DNA from: Dioscorea cayenensis subsp. rotundata | Lineage: Eukaryota > Streptophyta > Magnoliopsida > Dioscoreales > Dioscoreaceae | Assembly: GCF_009730915.1 (NCBI RefSeq) | Contig: NC_052482.1 | Location: 21,296,345-21,360,344, forward strand | Direction of reading: 5' to 3' | DNA: 64,000 bases | Part shown: one piece after another, positions 12,901 through 26,514 of the stretch | How positions within the stretch are numbered: position 1 is the first letter of the stretch | Layout: each line of letters starts with the position of its first letter | Position numbers and translations under genes: made by a program | Notes under the pieces: generated by a model | Told to the model about the DNA's origin: nothing | Databases searched by the model: none | Seen by the model: only the letters and a program-made list of their open reading frames with translations

Positions 12901-15900
12901 TCAGATCGGCATTTAAAACCCTTGACGGTGGAATACCAGCGCCATCACTCTGTTCCTCTTTCTCGTTCTTCGTCTCAATCTCGCATTTCCGATGAAATTT
13001 GAAACCCTTGATCTCCATCAATGCCGTCTCTGGTGATCCTCTTCAGATCCCTGTCACCATTTTTTTTTTCTCGTTGTGTTTTCTTGTTGAGATGCATCTA
13101 TGCTCCACCTCTGCTGCTTTTTTTGTGGGTTTTTTTTTGTGGATTTTGATGTTTTGATCATTACCGTGTGGTTTAATCCTCGAAATTGTTTGATATTTTA
13201 TCATTGCGCATATATTTGTTTTTCATTCTTAGATCAATGAAGTTTCTGATCATCCTGTTTGCCATTTGATGCCTTAATTTACCTTCTAATGTATTTTTGG
13301 TAATTATAAGTCACTTGCATTATATATGCTTGGATTTTTGAGAATTTTGATGTGTTGATCATTCCTAGGTAGCTTGATTGAATCGTTAGGTATTTATTCT
13401 GATATTTGTGTTGATTAATGAGATTATAAATTGATCTAGATAGAAATAACTGGTAATGTGTTTTAATCTTAGATCGAAAAAGTTTCAGATCATTCTGCTT
13501 GGGATTTGATGTTCTAACACACCTTTTTCTCCATATACTTTTGTAATTACAAGTCATTTACTTTATATATGTGCTGATTTTTGTGTATTTTGATAGTGGT
13601 TGTTGAATTGGTTGCTTGCCCTTGGATTGGTTTGCCTCTTTGCATCTTAGAAGTGAATATAGATCCCAACACTAAGTTTTGGATAATTTTGCATGAGATT
13701 TGCCGTTCTAATATCACTTTCCGTCCATATATTTTTGTAATTATAATTTATTTAATTCCACCATTGATAGCAATGGATCATGAGGAATCTATGGTACTAC
13801 ATAATAACTTTTCAAGAGTGTGTTTGTATTGAGATAAGATGGAGAGGATGGAAAAGGATGGAAGGAAAAGGAGTACACTTTATCAATAATGTTTCCTTCA
13901 TTTGCTTATCCATTTTAATTTCTTCATTCAATTGCAGACAAAAATTAATTTTCCTTCATGCTTTCAAGCACACATGAGCTACAATTCTGTTGTATGATAA
14001 ACAAAGATGATTTTATATTTGAATAGATATGGTCAGTTTATTAGTCTCATTATTCTTACCAGAAAGTTCTCTCATTGGACAATCTTTAGCTTGAAATTCT
14101 ATATGAAAATATCTATCTATTGGATCATAAACAACAAAATCCACAGCTTTTGCCATCCTCTTGAGATGACTTCTTTGGAATGTTTGGCCCAAATTTTTGG
14201 TGCTCAGGTTCACTGGTTCTAAAAGTACACAATAAAACTGATTTTTTAAGAAGAGCTTCTTTAATTTGGCATCCATTGAGTGGTTGTAAGGTACTTCACT
14301 TAATGGTTCATGCACATGGGTACCAACTTATTCCTCTTCCTCCGCTGCACAACATGGCATTACCCATTACTAATGAATGATTTAATCATTTATTGATAAT
14401 TTCTCCAGAGAAATTTTGTTCCCTTTGCCAGAGAATTTGGTTTGTTTTGAATTGTTATTTGAAACTAACATCAGCTAAAAAAAGTTAATAGTAGGTAAAA
14501 TATGGTTGGATTCATATCATCCATGTCTTATTATTTATCTATCTAGAGTGTTAACATTAGCCTCAGTATACATCAGCCCTTTTGCATATACTCACACGTT
14601 GTGTATATAGTTTGAACATTCATTGACATTACCATATAAGTTCAGTTAGCTGCAAGATAAATCTTGATTCGGATGCAATATTTTCATGTTAAAAGATGAT
14701 AGAGACAACACATATCAATTGATGAAGTGGATTGGATTGATTGGAAATAATTTGACGTGGCCTTTAATTTGGTTGTTGCTTTCCCAAAAAGCTGTAAGCT
14801 GTGTCTTTGAAATTTTGAAGTACTGACTAGTTCATCTTTTAAATAATTAATGCTGTTTTTTGGTGGATGTCATTTTATCAAAAGACACAAATTTGATGGA
14901 TTCGCTCATTTACATGAATTATTTTTTCACTTTGTATCTCTTTAAACACCTTTTATTTGGATGTCAAACTCTCATAGTTGGCTGTTGTACTTGGAGCTAA
15001 ATGGTCAATGGAGTCTTGATAACACGTACTCTTTTTAACAGTGTCTTACCGCATGAATTACTGAGAGGTGTTTTAGTTAAGAGGCACAGTAGAAATTTCT
15101 TTTTCTTCCCATGCCAGAGTTTGTCAGTGTGCCATAGTATTGCCTTGACATTTCTCTCATGAAATGATTCAGAGGAAGTCTTCAAAGTAAAAAATTTTCC
15201 AGTAGTTTTTTTCCAGTATTCATGTTAATTGCCGTTTCATATTGTTGAAGTATTTCAAGCAAAAGTTTCTTTACCATAAAACTGATTTACAGTGATATGA
15301 AAGGAATGTTGTTGTTTGATTAATTTCCCCATGTTGATTGATGACCAAGTTCAAATTCTAGTATTTTTTATGAAAGGAATGTTGTTGTTCAACTGATTTA
15401 CAAATTTCTGAATCTAGACCACCATTTTCTTTGATGTATTCAAGCACTATTTAATGACAAGCAGACTGATGTCAAGCTACAATAACTAGCTGACACATAA
15501 GCATTTGCAATTCCATCAATTCCAGGACGTTCCTAGGTGCTGGCACTTATGACATGTGCATATTGAACAACTGAATGGCTTGTCATGTTTGCTTGCTTTA
15601 TCTCTTTTGCACCAATGGGCCAAGGGCCAACCATTTACTTAACGATACTTTGATGATGCCTCCTTACCTTGCTTTTTTAACTTTTAAAATTCCATTTGCA
15701 AGAAAAGTTTGATTGATATGTTGTCATTTTGAAATTATTTGAAATCATGCACAAATTTCAATTACTTTAACTCACTTGCTTTTAGGAGTATTTCTACATT
15801 TATTAATTACCCTCATTATTATATGTTGAATATAGATATGCAGCCCCCAGCTTTGGTTAGTGTTTGAAAACATGCACGTAATGCTCACTGTTCTTAAATC

Positions 15901-16010
15901 CAAGAGTTTTCAGTTTCCAAACACTTGCCGAGACATCATGAAATTCCTCCATTTCATGTGGAACATGACTTCCAATTTGGATGATATCAGACAATGCAGG
16001 TATGTTCCTT
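12900..16010 (+). other. Possible spliced transcript of unknown nature
   Basis: The stretch 12890-13070 looks like a promoter-proximal leader: a GC-rich patch with pyrimidine-rich runs, and a start-like ATG CCG TCT CTG directly followed by GTGATC. Further on, 15836-15999 is a compositionally distinct stretch bounded by TATAG and G|GTATG. It is open in one frame for 54 codons (includes SKSFQFPNTCRDIM and WNMTSNLDDIRQC). I do not recognise the protein and cannot find flanking exons, so this may be a non-coding RNA, a decayed gene or chance. Confidence 0.25.
13229..13770. repeat. Degenerate tandem repeat, about 180-240 bp unit
   Basis: Three diverged copies start near 13229, 13469 and 13647. 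Each runs through the same order of words: TTAGATC/TTAGAAG, a GATCAT-like word, a TTTGATGTTCTAA-like word, then TTTTGTAATTA(T/C)AAGTCA or a close variant. Identity looks moderate, so the array is old. Confidence 0.55.
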
Positions 16011-19000
16011 GATTTTATGAGATTGTTATTCACTTACTGTTAATAAGTTTATAAATTTAATCAATCCCATGTTATATAGGTCAGCATTGGTTTTTCATAG
16101 GTTATGTATTAATGTATGTATGTAGTATCAAATAGTTTAATACTCAAATTTTCTTTTGGATTATTTTCCGTGCACTTTTGAAAATAATTAATATTCATTG
16201 TTCATGTTGAAATATAAATCCAAAAGAAACTTCCATAAACATGTTGTTGACCAAGATAATATTTTTTTATTCAAATATAAAATATTTATTATTTTGAAAT
16301 TTTAAACTATATTTGAAGGCGTAGATTGATGTGGATTTCACTTTATAGTCCACTGAGATGTTTTTGATCAATTTTTTATTTTTATTATTTTTATATTAAA
16401 GAATTCAAATTGTTTGACCACTAGCCAGTCTTGATGTATTTGAATAACTATGTTATTTTACCTATCATATAAAATCATTATGTATGCTTTCAAAACAATA
16501 AACCTTTTTTTTTCTTCAATTATTTGTCACTTTATTTCATCTTCACTTAAATTTTGTCACTTTACGTAATATGATTTTGAAAATTTGTGTAGCTTTCTTC
16601 TCGATCTTCAATTATTTTTTATTGACATTACAATATGATGAATGTTTCTTTTATAACTACTGCAATATGGTAGTTAGCATTTCATTCTTTTCCTACTCAT
16701 GATTTTTTCATAATTCTTAACAAATATATATTTTTTGTAATTTTAGATTATCTGTCATTTTCTCTTATTGCTAAAATTGTTTTGCCATCATTATCACCTA
16801 TTTTGTTTTTGTTAAAATTTCCTCTTTAAGTAAGTTTCACATCTTTTGTTTAAATTTTCTCATATTTTTATATGTTTCCACATTTTGTTGTTCAGGTATC
16901 CAGTGTTTTTAGAAAAATATTTTTTTTATATCAAAAATTAAATATTTTAAAAAGCAAGTTGATGTATGACTATGCTGTTATGGATAATGTATATGATGCT
17001 GAAGATTCATATGTTTATGTTTTTTTAAAACATATGCTGCATGAAAGGATAATAAGTTACTCTGTTGAATGCTTATTAATCAAATTAAATATAAAAGTAG
17101 AGTAAGTGATTGAAATCATGGATTAAACAGATGGAATGACCAAATGAATGGAAGTTTGAGGAAACGTATATTATTTTATTTTATTGTTCGGAAATAATGA
17201 GAGTTTTATTGGAGATACATGATAGAGTTTAATTCTCAAATGGTACACCTTAAAGTGTGGAAAAGGATGTTTTAAGTTGTGATTGAACCTGAGAGGTTGG
17301 AAGTTTAATGATAGTGTTTGTGCTTTCTGCCTCTATTTTTAGTTTATGTGACATTAGTGAAACAATCAAATGGATGCCCTTAAAAATAAATAAAGTGTTT
17401 AGATTTATTTTCAAATTTATTCATAATGTAAAGAAATGAAAAGGGATTTATTTGAAATTTTTATGGAAAATAAAAGGTTGGGGATTGATTTGGAAATTTC
17501 ATAAAAAATTTGAAAAAAAGAAGTGCTTGAGGGTTTATACAAAATTTATGGAAAATATAAAAAGTGATCAATGCTTGAGATGTTTTTAAAAAAGTATGAA
17601 AAATATAAAAATGTGAAAATTTTGTGTTTATTGGCAAAGTTAGTGAAAATGTGAATAGAAAAATGTTTGGAATTTATTTCCATAAATTATGAAATTTGTA
17701 TGAGACGGAGAAATTGGGGTTTATTGTGCAAAAATAACATTAGAGAGGTTTATAAAGCAAAAAAAAGTGAAAGATTATTTGTAAATCATTGTAAAGATAA
17801 AGGAGTTTTGTGTAAATTTGCACTAGAGAGCAGTTAAAACTTTAAAGGACATCAAAGTAGTGTCTTAGAAAGAAATTAAATTTTTGACTTATAAATATTA
17901 TACAATTTGAGATTTAAGAAATATTTCAAACTATAAATCTAAGAAATAAAAATAAATAAATCAATCAAATCGATGAGTCCAAAGAGATATTCAAGTAGTG
18001 CAAGGGTTAGATGAAACGGTAATGTTATTTTCTTCTTTTCACAATTTCGAAGGACTTAAGTTTTATTAAAATGAAGAAAATTTAGAAGAAAAATAAAAAT
18101 TTCCAGTTTAAGTAATTAGTATATATATATATATATATATTATTTTATAAAATTAGTAAAATTAATTTATTTTAAAAAATAAAACAAGTGCAAATAATAA
18201 AATTAATTTGTTATTTTATTTTATGTCATTTTTTTATACTTGTTTTTAATGAAAGGTCCTCATGATAAAATCTAATAATTAATATTAGTGATCTATCTCT
18301 AATAAAAGACATGGGTGACCACTTAAAAATATAAATAATTAAATAATAATATATTTATTATTTTTTATTTTTTATTTTTTTACTTACCAACCTACAAGGC
18401 CTGTGTGGAGAGTAAAACACCCACACTTAGCGTCAATTTTGACTGTTTTTTCACATGCTATTTTTCATGTACACTTGCACTGTATGCACATGCATGAGTT
18501 ATCACATTAATTACACACAAGTAACACAACTCATCAAGATGATGTTACATGGATATCTTTAATTTAACACCAGTGTTCTTTATGACATTTCACTTTCTTC
18601 CTATCACCACAAGCATCTTTTCCACTGTCTCATTAAGCCTTAATTAGGAAATGCCCATCTGTTTTTCACTCATACAACAAACATATATTATATCTATGTA
18701 TTACTTCTTAAGTGTTCTGATATCATGAGTGGAAAGTAGGGCCATGATGCATTGCTTTAGTATTGGCATGGACGTTAGACCTAGTTTTCCTCGTAGTGTA
18801 GCGTTAGTCTGGAGATGACATGTATATATGTATGTATGTATATATGTATTTTAAGTTTTTAATATGATATTATTATGGAGATGAATGTGCTATTTATCTT
18901 TCATTTATACAAACAGATGTATATGTATTCATTATGCTTCATGGTACTATATGATGTTAGGTGAAAGCAGGGCATGGTGCATGTTTTTCTTGTGGGCATG

Positions 19001-19323
19001 ATTAGTCAGGTCTACTTTTCCATATGGTTGTTTTCCTATTTTTTCTAGTGTACCATTAAAGGACCTCAGGAATTATTTAAAATAAATATATGAAATACAG
19101 TATGATATATATATACATACACATTCACATATAAAAAACTCCTTTTCAGTTTAATTAAAAAAAAATAAAAATAAAAGTGATCCTTTACATAGATTAACTG
19201 CAAGCTTATTAAGTTTTATGATAATAAATGACGAGATTTTAATATATACTGTCACGTTGCTATGATGAATATTTTAAGAGTTAATGATTTTTTCATATAT
19301 GGTTATCGGATTTTTTGTGCAGG

Positions 19324-19425
19324 CTATTTGTGTTTTTATCGAGTAGAAGGGTTCAAATTTCAACTCACTCAAAGTAAAGGTACATACACATTAAGGTATT
19401 AACTTTATGTTTGCGCACACATCTA
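19324..19425. repeat. Dispersed repeat, copy 1 (possible SINE remnant)
   Basis: Shares an ordered set of words with 29307-29410, including TTTGTGTTTT, GTTCAA, CAACTCACTCAAA or AAACTCACACAAA, and TAAAGGTAC. On the minus strand the segment has weak A-box-like and B-box-like spacing, hinting at a tRNA-derived SINE, but it is too diverged to be sure. Confidence 0.4.
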
Positions 19426-19565
19426 ATATAATTTATCTATTTTTTTCAAAAAAAATAAATAAATAAAGATTGAATACAATTAAATATGTATATATACATA
19501 TATGTAAAGAGGTTGCATCAACTACCTAGGTTCTCAAATTTTAAATCTACTCAAGTTGATCGTGA

Positions 19566-19685
19566 GCCGTTGGATTATCATCCAACAGTCTCTATCATTC
19601 AGCTAAATAGTTTTATTGTATTTATAAAAAAATAGCACAGTAAAAAAATAGAATATACAATATTTTTATATAAACCGTTCAATCA
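19566..19685. repeat. MITE-like element, copy 1
   Basis: Resembles the reverse complement of 59648-59759: a CCGTTGGATT/AACAGT start, ATTGTATTTATAAA, ACAGTAAAAA, then ATACAATATTTTTATATAAACCGTT. It is short, AT-rich and has no coding capacity, as expected for a miniature non-autonomous DNA transposon. Ends and target duplication were not resolved. Confidence 0.45.
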
Positions 19686-21869
19686 AAGATGTACATGTAA
19701 TTAAATCAATCACGATCATTTAATTCTATATATATATATAATTCAATTGTTAACATTTAACGTCAAAATTGAATAGAAATTGGCGGGGAACCTTAAAATT
19801 TATGAAGCATAAATTCTATTCGATTCTATTCTGCCAATATGAAATAAGTTTTTATGATCGAATTAAAAGACATTATTTAAAGTTAAGGATGAATGATGCT
19901 GCTGATGATGATGGTGGTGGTGGTGGTCGTGATGATGATGATGATGAACGATGGAGATGAGACAGGAGGAATAAACCTGAGAGCGATGGGGATTGGGAAG
20001 GTTCAGTTAGGTTGATAGATATATAGATAGGTTAGACGTCAACGTGGAATGCCACCGACAAATATATTCCTTGGGTCCCACGTGGACCCCACCCAAAATC
20101 CCTCCCCCATTTTTTCCCGCCCGACCGGAAGCATCTTATGCTTGGCCCATTAGTCTCCCCCTTCCCTTCTCTCCTCTTACTTTTCAATATTTGGGTCAAA
20201 ACAAAGGCTTCTTTTCCTGCTCATCACCTCCCTTAATAACAGCTCCATTCTCCATTTCAGAATCATATATCATCATCATCATCATCATCATCATCACCAT
20301 GTTCACAATCATTGTCATCATCATCATCAATTTCAAGGATGTGCATTATTTGATGAAGATTAATTGAAAACCCCCCAACATACTTAGCTTCATTAGGTAT
20401 TAAAATTTTAGGATTAAAACCATAGTTTGGATTATTATTCAGTTTGATCTATATTTTTTTTTTAATTTTGTTAATCCTCAATTGATCTAAGTTGATCACT
20501 TATGTGGTTGTGTATGTGACATATTTGAAATTGAGGGTTTTATATTCATTTTGATTAAATATATTCATCATATCTAACTGAACCAACTAATTTGTTTTAT
20601 CAAGAACTATTTGACTAGACCTCTAATCAATTTTATCTTCATTGCATGTCATCACTGTTTTTGTACTTTGAATAGGATCAATGGTCTTGACTTTTTATTT
20701 AATATTGGAATTTTTTACAAAGCAAAGTTAATTAATTGTTTAGTTGATTAAGGTTTTGTGAGCTTCTCTATGGTTTACTCATCATTTATTTAGGATTAGT
20801 TTTTGTTTTTCAATTCTTTTAAAGGTAAAATGTTCTACTTTTTGTTGAGCTAATTGCTATGCTTAATTTTGAGCAGAAAATTATTTATAATCATAACTTT
20901 TGTCATTATTTAGGTCAAATTAATACTGGAGGATGATGTTATCCGATATAATAATCACTACTTAGAGTTTAGGATAGATAACTGATGTCTAACCAAAATC
21001 AGCATATAACCATGAATTATTTGAGAGCAATAATAAGAGAAAAAAATAATATATCCTACACTAGTCTAATTATAAGATAAAGACTATTTTGGCACAACTT
21101 AGTTTTTTTCAAAAATGTCACACAATGGTGCAATTATTAGTAATTTTTTACTAATTATAATATAATGACTTTGATTAATCTATTTATATTACCAAAAGAA
21201 AAGCAAACAATTATAAAGAATCCATGTAATATTATCATTTCTCCACCTTATTATTCTATTTCTTTTTTTAATGACAATTGTCTTCTAGGTTTTTATTTTT
21301 CTCTGTTTGAATCAGTGGGTTGACAATGAAATAAAAGTTCAGATATTGTGAAAATTCTACAATTGCATCGTTTTACCTTTTTTAATGCTTTGAGAGTCTT
21401 CCTTGTAATAAATGTGTTTCATGACTTTCTCTCATCCTTGAAAAATATGAACTATAGACCACATATTTAATTATTACATGACATCTACAAAGGTTGATTT
21501 TGGTTTGGTGTTACATATATGACATGATGTAGTAACACCCTATATATTTAAGTCATGTGCTAAAACATTCTTTGTTATATCATCTCTTGATTAATATCAA
21601 AATCACTTTCGCTGATTTTTGCAATATAAATGAATTAATTTATTATCTCGAATATTTTTGAAGTTATTCTTTTCTTGACGATGCATATTATATTCCTGAA
21701 GTTATTGTGTGTGTATATATGTGTGTGTGTGTGTTTAAAGATTTTGTGTTTTTTAAATCTAAGTAAATGTTAGTTTTTATTTATTTTTTTCTTTATGAAA
21801 ATGGTTACTTCAATTGTTTTATTTTGATGGCATGGTGTGGCAAGTGAGATATTATAAAGAGTTTCCTAT

Positions 21870-21906
<37 letters not shown>

Positions 21907-22937
21907 AATAGCACTTGTTTGATTTAAAGAGTTTCATTTGAATTTAGGATTTATATTAGTAAAAAACCAATTTTAAATAAAAAATTAATTTTAAAATAAA
22001 ATAATATAATTAATAAAATGTTTATTGTCACATAAAAGAGTATTAGGATATAATGGTAACTTTAAAAGAAAAATAAAATATAATCTTGACATTTCATGAT
22101 AGTTAATAAGTAAAATCAAGAGAATAAAACCCAAACTTTTGTTCTAATCAACCTTATTGTTCATCGTCTAATAATTATAACAAGATACAGATTTGATTGA
22201 TTCACCTTCATGAAATTGAAAGACTAGCCAAAATAATTTTAAGAAAATTTTTAATTAGTTTGATATATATTGTTGTTTTCATAGTTTGACAAATGAGTAG
22301 ACATCACTCTTCTATGAACTTGTAAACATATCCCTACTAATGTACTTTTCAATCAAGTTTATTCCAGGAATATATATAGTTGCAATAATTTATTTTTTAG
22401 TTTTTTTTTGTTTTTAATAAATAGGTGGCAAGCGCCACTGTTTTAAAAAAAAAAATGTGTGTAGGCATGAGGTTAACATTTCAACGCACATGTGCTCTCA
22501 TTTTACATAGGTTTTGAATTTTGATATCAGATTTTTTTCTTTAACAAATATCTTACATAAAGAACTTAGTACTAATAAACCAAAAAAATCACTGGTAATA
22601 ATTATTTATAGACATTAATAGTGAGTATGTTTATGATAATAATAATAATAGTAGTAAAGAATATATAAAATATCAATTTGAATATCTCTCAATTTACTTA
22701 AAATAAATCTATTAAACAAACAGCATATGCTAATAAAACTTTATTTACACCATTTATTTTCACTCTATCACCATGAAAATTGAATTTAATGATTTTCTCA
22801 CATACATGATTGCAACAATAAATAGTTCATTCAGGAAAGAGACACAGAGATATATACATACACATAACATCTAATACATGCACATCTATATATTGAAACA
22901 TGGTGTATGATCAAGTGTATGTTAGATGAGATAGACC

Positions 22938-22940
<3 letters not shown>

Positions 22941-22986
<46 letters not shown>
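22941..22986. repeat. (GA)n microsatellite upstream of Dof gene
   Basis: Nearly pure GA dinucleotide run of about 46 bases, about 390 bases upstream of the Dof start codon. A matching CT-rich stretch follows at 23222-23262. GA/CT tracts in plant promoters can be bound by BPC/GAGA-binding proteins; whether this one is functional is unknown. Confidence 0.85.
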
Positions 22987-23190
22987 CATTGCCATCCCAC
23001 CAAAACCAACTTTTTTTCTTTATAATACAAAAGACATAATGGAGGTTGTCTGTTACTAAACAAAAACTTCTTTTTATTATTTCCTCCTCAAGTGCTCTCC
23101 TCCAATTAGGGTTTCCCTGGACTTCCACTCCATTCCCTTCCAAAGTCCTTTCCCACCTCCACTTCCATGCATGAAACACTACCTTCTTCT

Positions 23191-23262
23191 CATATATACT
23201 TAAAGCCTAAGTAAAAATTATCCTTCTCTTTCTCTTTCTCTCTTTCTCTTTCTCTCTTTCTA
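23191..23262 (+). promoter_or_regulatory. Core promoter of the Dof gene
   Basis: CATATATACTTAAAG at 23191-23205 contains a TATA box about 170 bases before the ATG. It is followed 30 bases later by a pyrimidine (Y-patch) tract of CTTTCTCT units, a usual plant transcription-start environment. The leader to 23368 is purine-rich. Confidence 0.6.
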
Positions 23263-23368
23263 CATCTCTGCAACTCTTTGTGGCTGTGTGGTTCTCCACC
23301 TTCTCATCAACTTTTCTCAACAAAGAGGAAAAAGCAAGAAGAGAAAGAAAGCAAGAAAGAAAGAAACC

Positions 23369-24588
23369 ATGGTCTTCCCTTCAGTTCCTGCCTATCTAGA
23401 TCCACCAAACTGGAACCAGGTGATCCTTCTTCTCTTCTTCTTCTCTTCTTCATCTCCTCTTTATTCCAATCTTTTTCATCCATAGCTTCCTAATGAAAAA
23501 AGCAAAGATTAAAAAGCTCATAATATTCATATTCTCTCACTTTTTTCCATCCTCTATACCTTATTGAATATACCACTAGAAAATCACTTACTAATCTTTC
23601 TCTTCTTCTCTTATTGATGTTATAATTTCACTAGGCTCAAGCAAATCAAGAAGGAAGCACTAGTACCAATCCTGGAGCTATCCAAGCTCACGGTGCCGTG
23701 GCTTTGCCACGGCTGGACGGCAATTCTTCTCTTTCGGTCAGGCCTAATTCCATGGCCGAAAGAGCACGTCTTGCTAAAATCCCTCAACCGGATACTTCTC
23801 TCAAATGTCCTCGGTGTGAATCTACTAATACTAAGTTTTGCTACTTCAACAACTACTCTCTTTCTCAGCCTCGTCACTTTTGCAAGACTTGCCGGCGATA
23901 CTGGACACGCGGAGGAGCTCTCCGTAACGTTCCGGTTGGCGGTGGCTGCCGTCGCAACAAGAGAAGCAAATCCAGTGGAAATAATAGTAGTAGCTCATCA
24001 AAACCTCCTTCTATGAACACCACGTCTTCTTCAACTGCCACCTCTGCTTCCACTGCTGGTGCAATTCATGCTACTGCTACTGCTACTGCTACTACTGGTC
24101 TAACTCAGTTGCCTAATTTCATGTCTTCTTTACACCCTTTAGAGTTTGGTGTTCAAAACCTAGGATTGAATTTCACTGGTATGCAAGCCATTGATCATCC
24201 CTCTGTAGGGTTTCAAGATGGAGGTTTGGAGCAGTGGAGGATTCAGCAAATCCAGCAACTCCCTTTCTTGGGTGGCATGGATCCACAAGCACACACTTCT
24301 TCTTCTTCCTCTCCTTCTCTTTTCCCTTTTGATCCAGCTGAAGGGATGATGCCATACAAGCTAGTTTCAAGTTCAGGACTCATTTCACAGTTTGCTTCAG
24401 TTAAGATGGAAGATAACTCTCAAAGGTTTAGACAGTATATGGGTGGAGCTTCAAGGAATACTACTACTACTACTACTGCTACTACTCATGATCAGTATTG
24501 GAATAGTAATATCGGTGGTGGTGTCGGCGGTGGCAACACTGGCACCGGTAATGCCGAATGGACTGATATATCTGGTAATCTCTTATAA
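23369..24588 (+). CDS. Dof-type zinc-finger transcription factor
   Basis: Nuclear DNA-binding protein of 334 residues, exons 23369-23419 and 23635-24588. The single intron after codon 17 is typical of this Dof subgroup. The N-terminus [17 protein letters not shown] resembles the DOF2.4/DOF5.1 (PEAR) group, which acts in vascular and procambial development. The Dof finger (about residues 69-121) has the C-X2-C-X21-C-X2-C pattern: [19 protein letters not shown], then [20 protein letters not shown], and a basic [11 protein letters not shown] tail; it recognises AAAG cores. The remainder is Ser/Thr/Asn-rich with Thr and Gly runs and ends [10 protein letters not shown] start at the downstream GTG is not needed because the upstream ATG and intron fit perfectly. 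No defects seen. Confidence 0.95.
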
Positions 24589-25148
24589 TTCAAGCTCGAT
24601 CGATCGATCGCTCGCCATGAATGACCTTATACTTTGGATGCTTAGTTCTTTTTTTCGATCGGTAAAGAAGTGGAAGGTCTTGAATTAATGGTGTTAATTA
24701 TCTCTGAAGGTGAGAGCTTGAGACATGGTAAGTAGGTTTCTAATCTTTTGATTTTATCTGGATTGGTATTTGTTGTTAATTTTCTATAGTTTGGTTACAA
24801 AATTTGGGGTGTATGAGTTCATGCATGCATGAAAATTTGGTATATCTCTCTCTGATCAACATGAAGAGCAGGAACACTTTATTTTTACTTTTATTTCTCT
24901 TCACTAATATTCTTCATCTTCTTCTTCTTATTATTATTATTATTCTTATTCTATGAAAACATATGTATATATATATATATATATATTACTTCGAGGTAAC
25001 TAAAATGTTAACTTTGAAGTCTTTTCTCTTCTTAGACATGATTGCATGCAGATTAAAGCCTTGATTAAGTGATGGTTCTCATCTTTTGAGAGATTTCATT
25101 GTAGCTCAGTTCCCTTTGACCAAGTCTCATGCATGAGATGAGAATTAT

Positions 25149-25182
<34 letters not shown>

Positions 25183-26474
25183 CTCCTCTTATGCAGTTCC
25201 ACTGTTTATCTTGTCAGTAAAAGAGAAGGCTATCTCTTTTTAAAATCCTGTAAGTATTGCACTTCTTTTATAAGTCCTTCATTCTAGCATCCATGTTTTC
25301 ACTCCTCTAGAGTTATTTAGACAAAAGGTACAATGAGTACACTGAGACACATGCACTTTAACAGTTAATGCCTCAAATGTGCATGTTTTTTGTTTACTTT
25401 ATTTAGAGACATGCATGTGAATTAATTTAAGAAGTTATATATTCAGATATATTTATAGGAATTCCAGAACCAGAAGAAGATGAAGATATGATCACTAAAA
25501 TCCATGCATGCCCATGCATGGATGGCAACAAGAACTAGTTAGAAGTTAGAAGTTGGAAGTTAGAACAACAAACAAAGCCTAGGTATATAGGAGGCATGCA
25601 TGCACTGAAACACAAGAAAAGAGGAAAAAGAGAGAGATATGGATGGTATAATGAAATCAGAGAGAGAGAGAGAGAGAGCTGGCAGGGCAAAGAGACAAGC
25701 ATTATTTCTTTGTTTATAATGTGACCATTTCTAAGGGGAATCTAGTTTTCATTAGCTTTCACAAAGATCAAGGCAGCCAACCCCTCCCTAATAGGAAGGA
25801 ATAAAGTAGGAGGCCAGCCAGCCAGCCAGCCAGCCATGTAGGAAAAGAAAAACATCATCATAAAAAGCTGGGAAAGAGAAACCATGTATATATGAATGTA
25901 GATTATTGTTTTGAGAGGAGGAGATAAATCACAAAAATTAATATATGTAGAACCATGAGAGGAAAGACATAAAACAAAAAAGTTATAGGAGGAATAGAGA
26001 GAGAGAGAGATATAGGTTCTTTGTAACAGTGTAAGTGGAAACCATGCACTGGAGAGCATGAGGTTTACTAGTCTTGTTATGTGTTGGGAGAGAAGAGAAG
26101 CAGCTTTAGCTTTTCATAGCAGCTCCTCAAACAACAAACACAGTGAAAGAAAAAGAAGATCTCAGTGCCCACCACCATGAAAATTTTCTCTCTTTCTCTT
26201 TCTCTTTCTCTTTCTCTCTCATGCGCACACACACTACATATTATATAATTTATATATTATTATTATTATTATTATTGATAGATGCTTCCTGTAGAGGTCC
26301 TGACTTTTTTAAAATTTAGGGACGGTTTGATTGGTAACGATTTAATGGTAATTATTTATAAGGTAATATATCGAGTTAGTGTTTATTAATATGTGTTTTG
26401 ATGTTGTTAAGAGGTGTTAGATATTGTTTGATATTGTATATGAGTGGATAGTGGTTGTGCCTAGACACCGTCTC

Positions 26475-26514
<40 letters not shown>

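Larger units (their letters stand above)
16011..22940. other. AT-rich gene-poor region
   Basis: No supportable gene in about 6.9 kb. Contents: long AT-rich unique sequence, (AT)n at 18119-18140 and 21871-21902, a coding-like but simple GAT/GGT repeat at 19897-19950, an (ATC)n run at 20268-20298, TG runs near 21717-21735, and remnants of two dispersed repeat families listed separately. The small open frames here are simple sequence or AT-driven. Confidence 0.6.

Noticed and set aside
14013-14315. 100-codon minus-strand frame
   Set aside because: No recognisable motif, no flanking exons, composition like its AT-rich surroundings.
16872-17105. 77-codon plus-strand frame
   Set aside because: Low-complexity hydrophobic/Lys/Tyr composition expected from AT-rich DNA.
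19769-19960. Frame with Asp- and Gly-run C-terminus
   Set aside because: The runs are a GAT/GGT microsatellite, not a protein domain.
22937-23179. 80-codon minus-strand frame ending in Ser-Leu repeats
   Set aside because: Reads through the (GA)n tract; promoter DNA of the Dof gene.
25742-26059. 105-codon minus-strand frame
   Set aside because: Crosses CCAG and GA microsatellites, no homologous features and no splice context.
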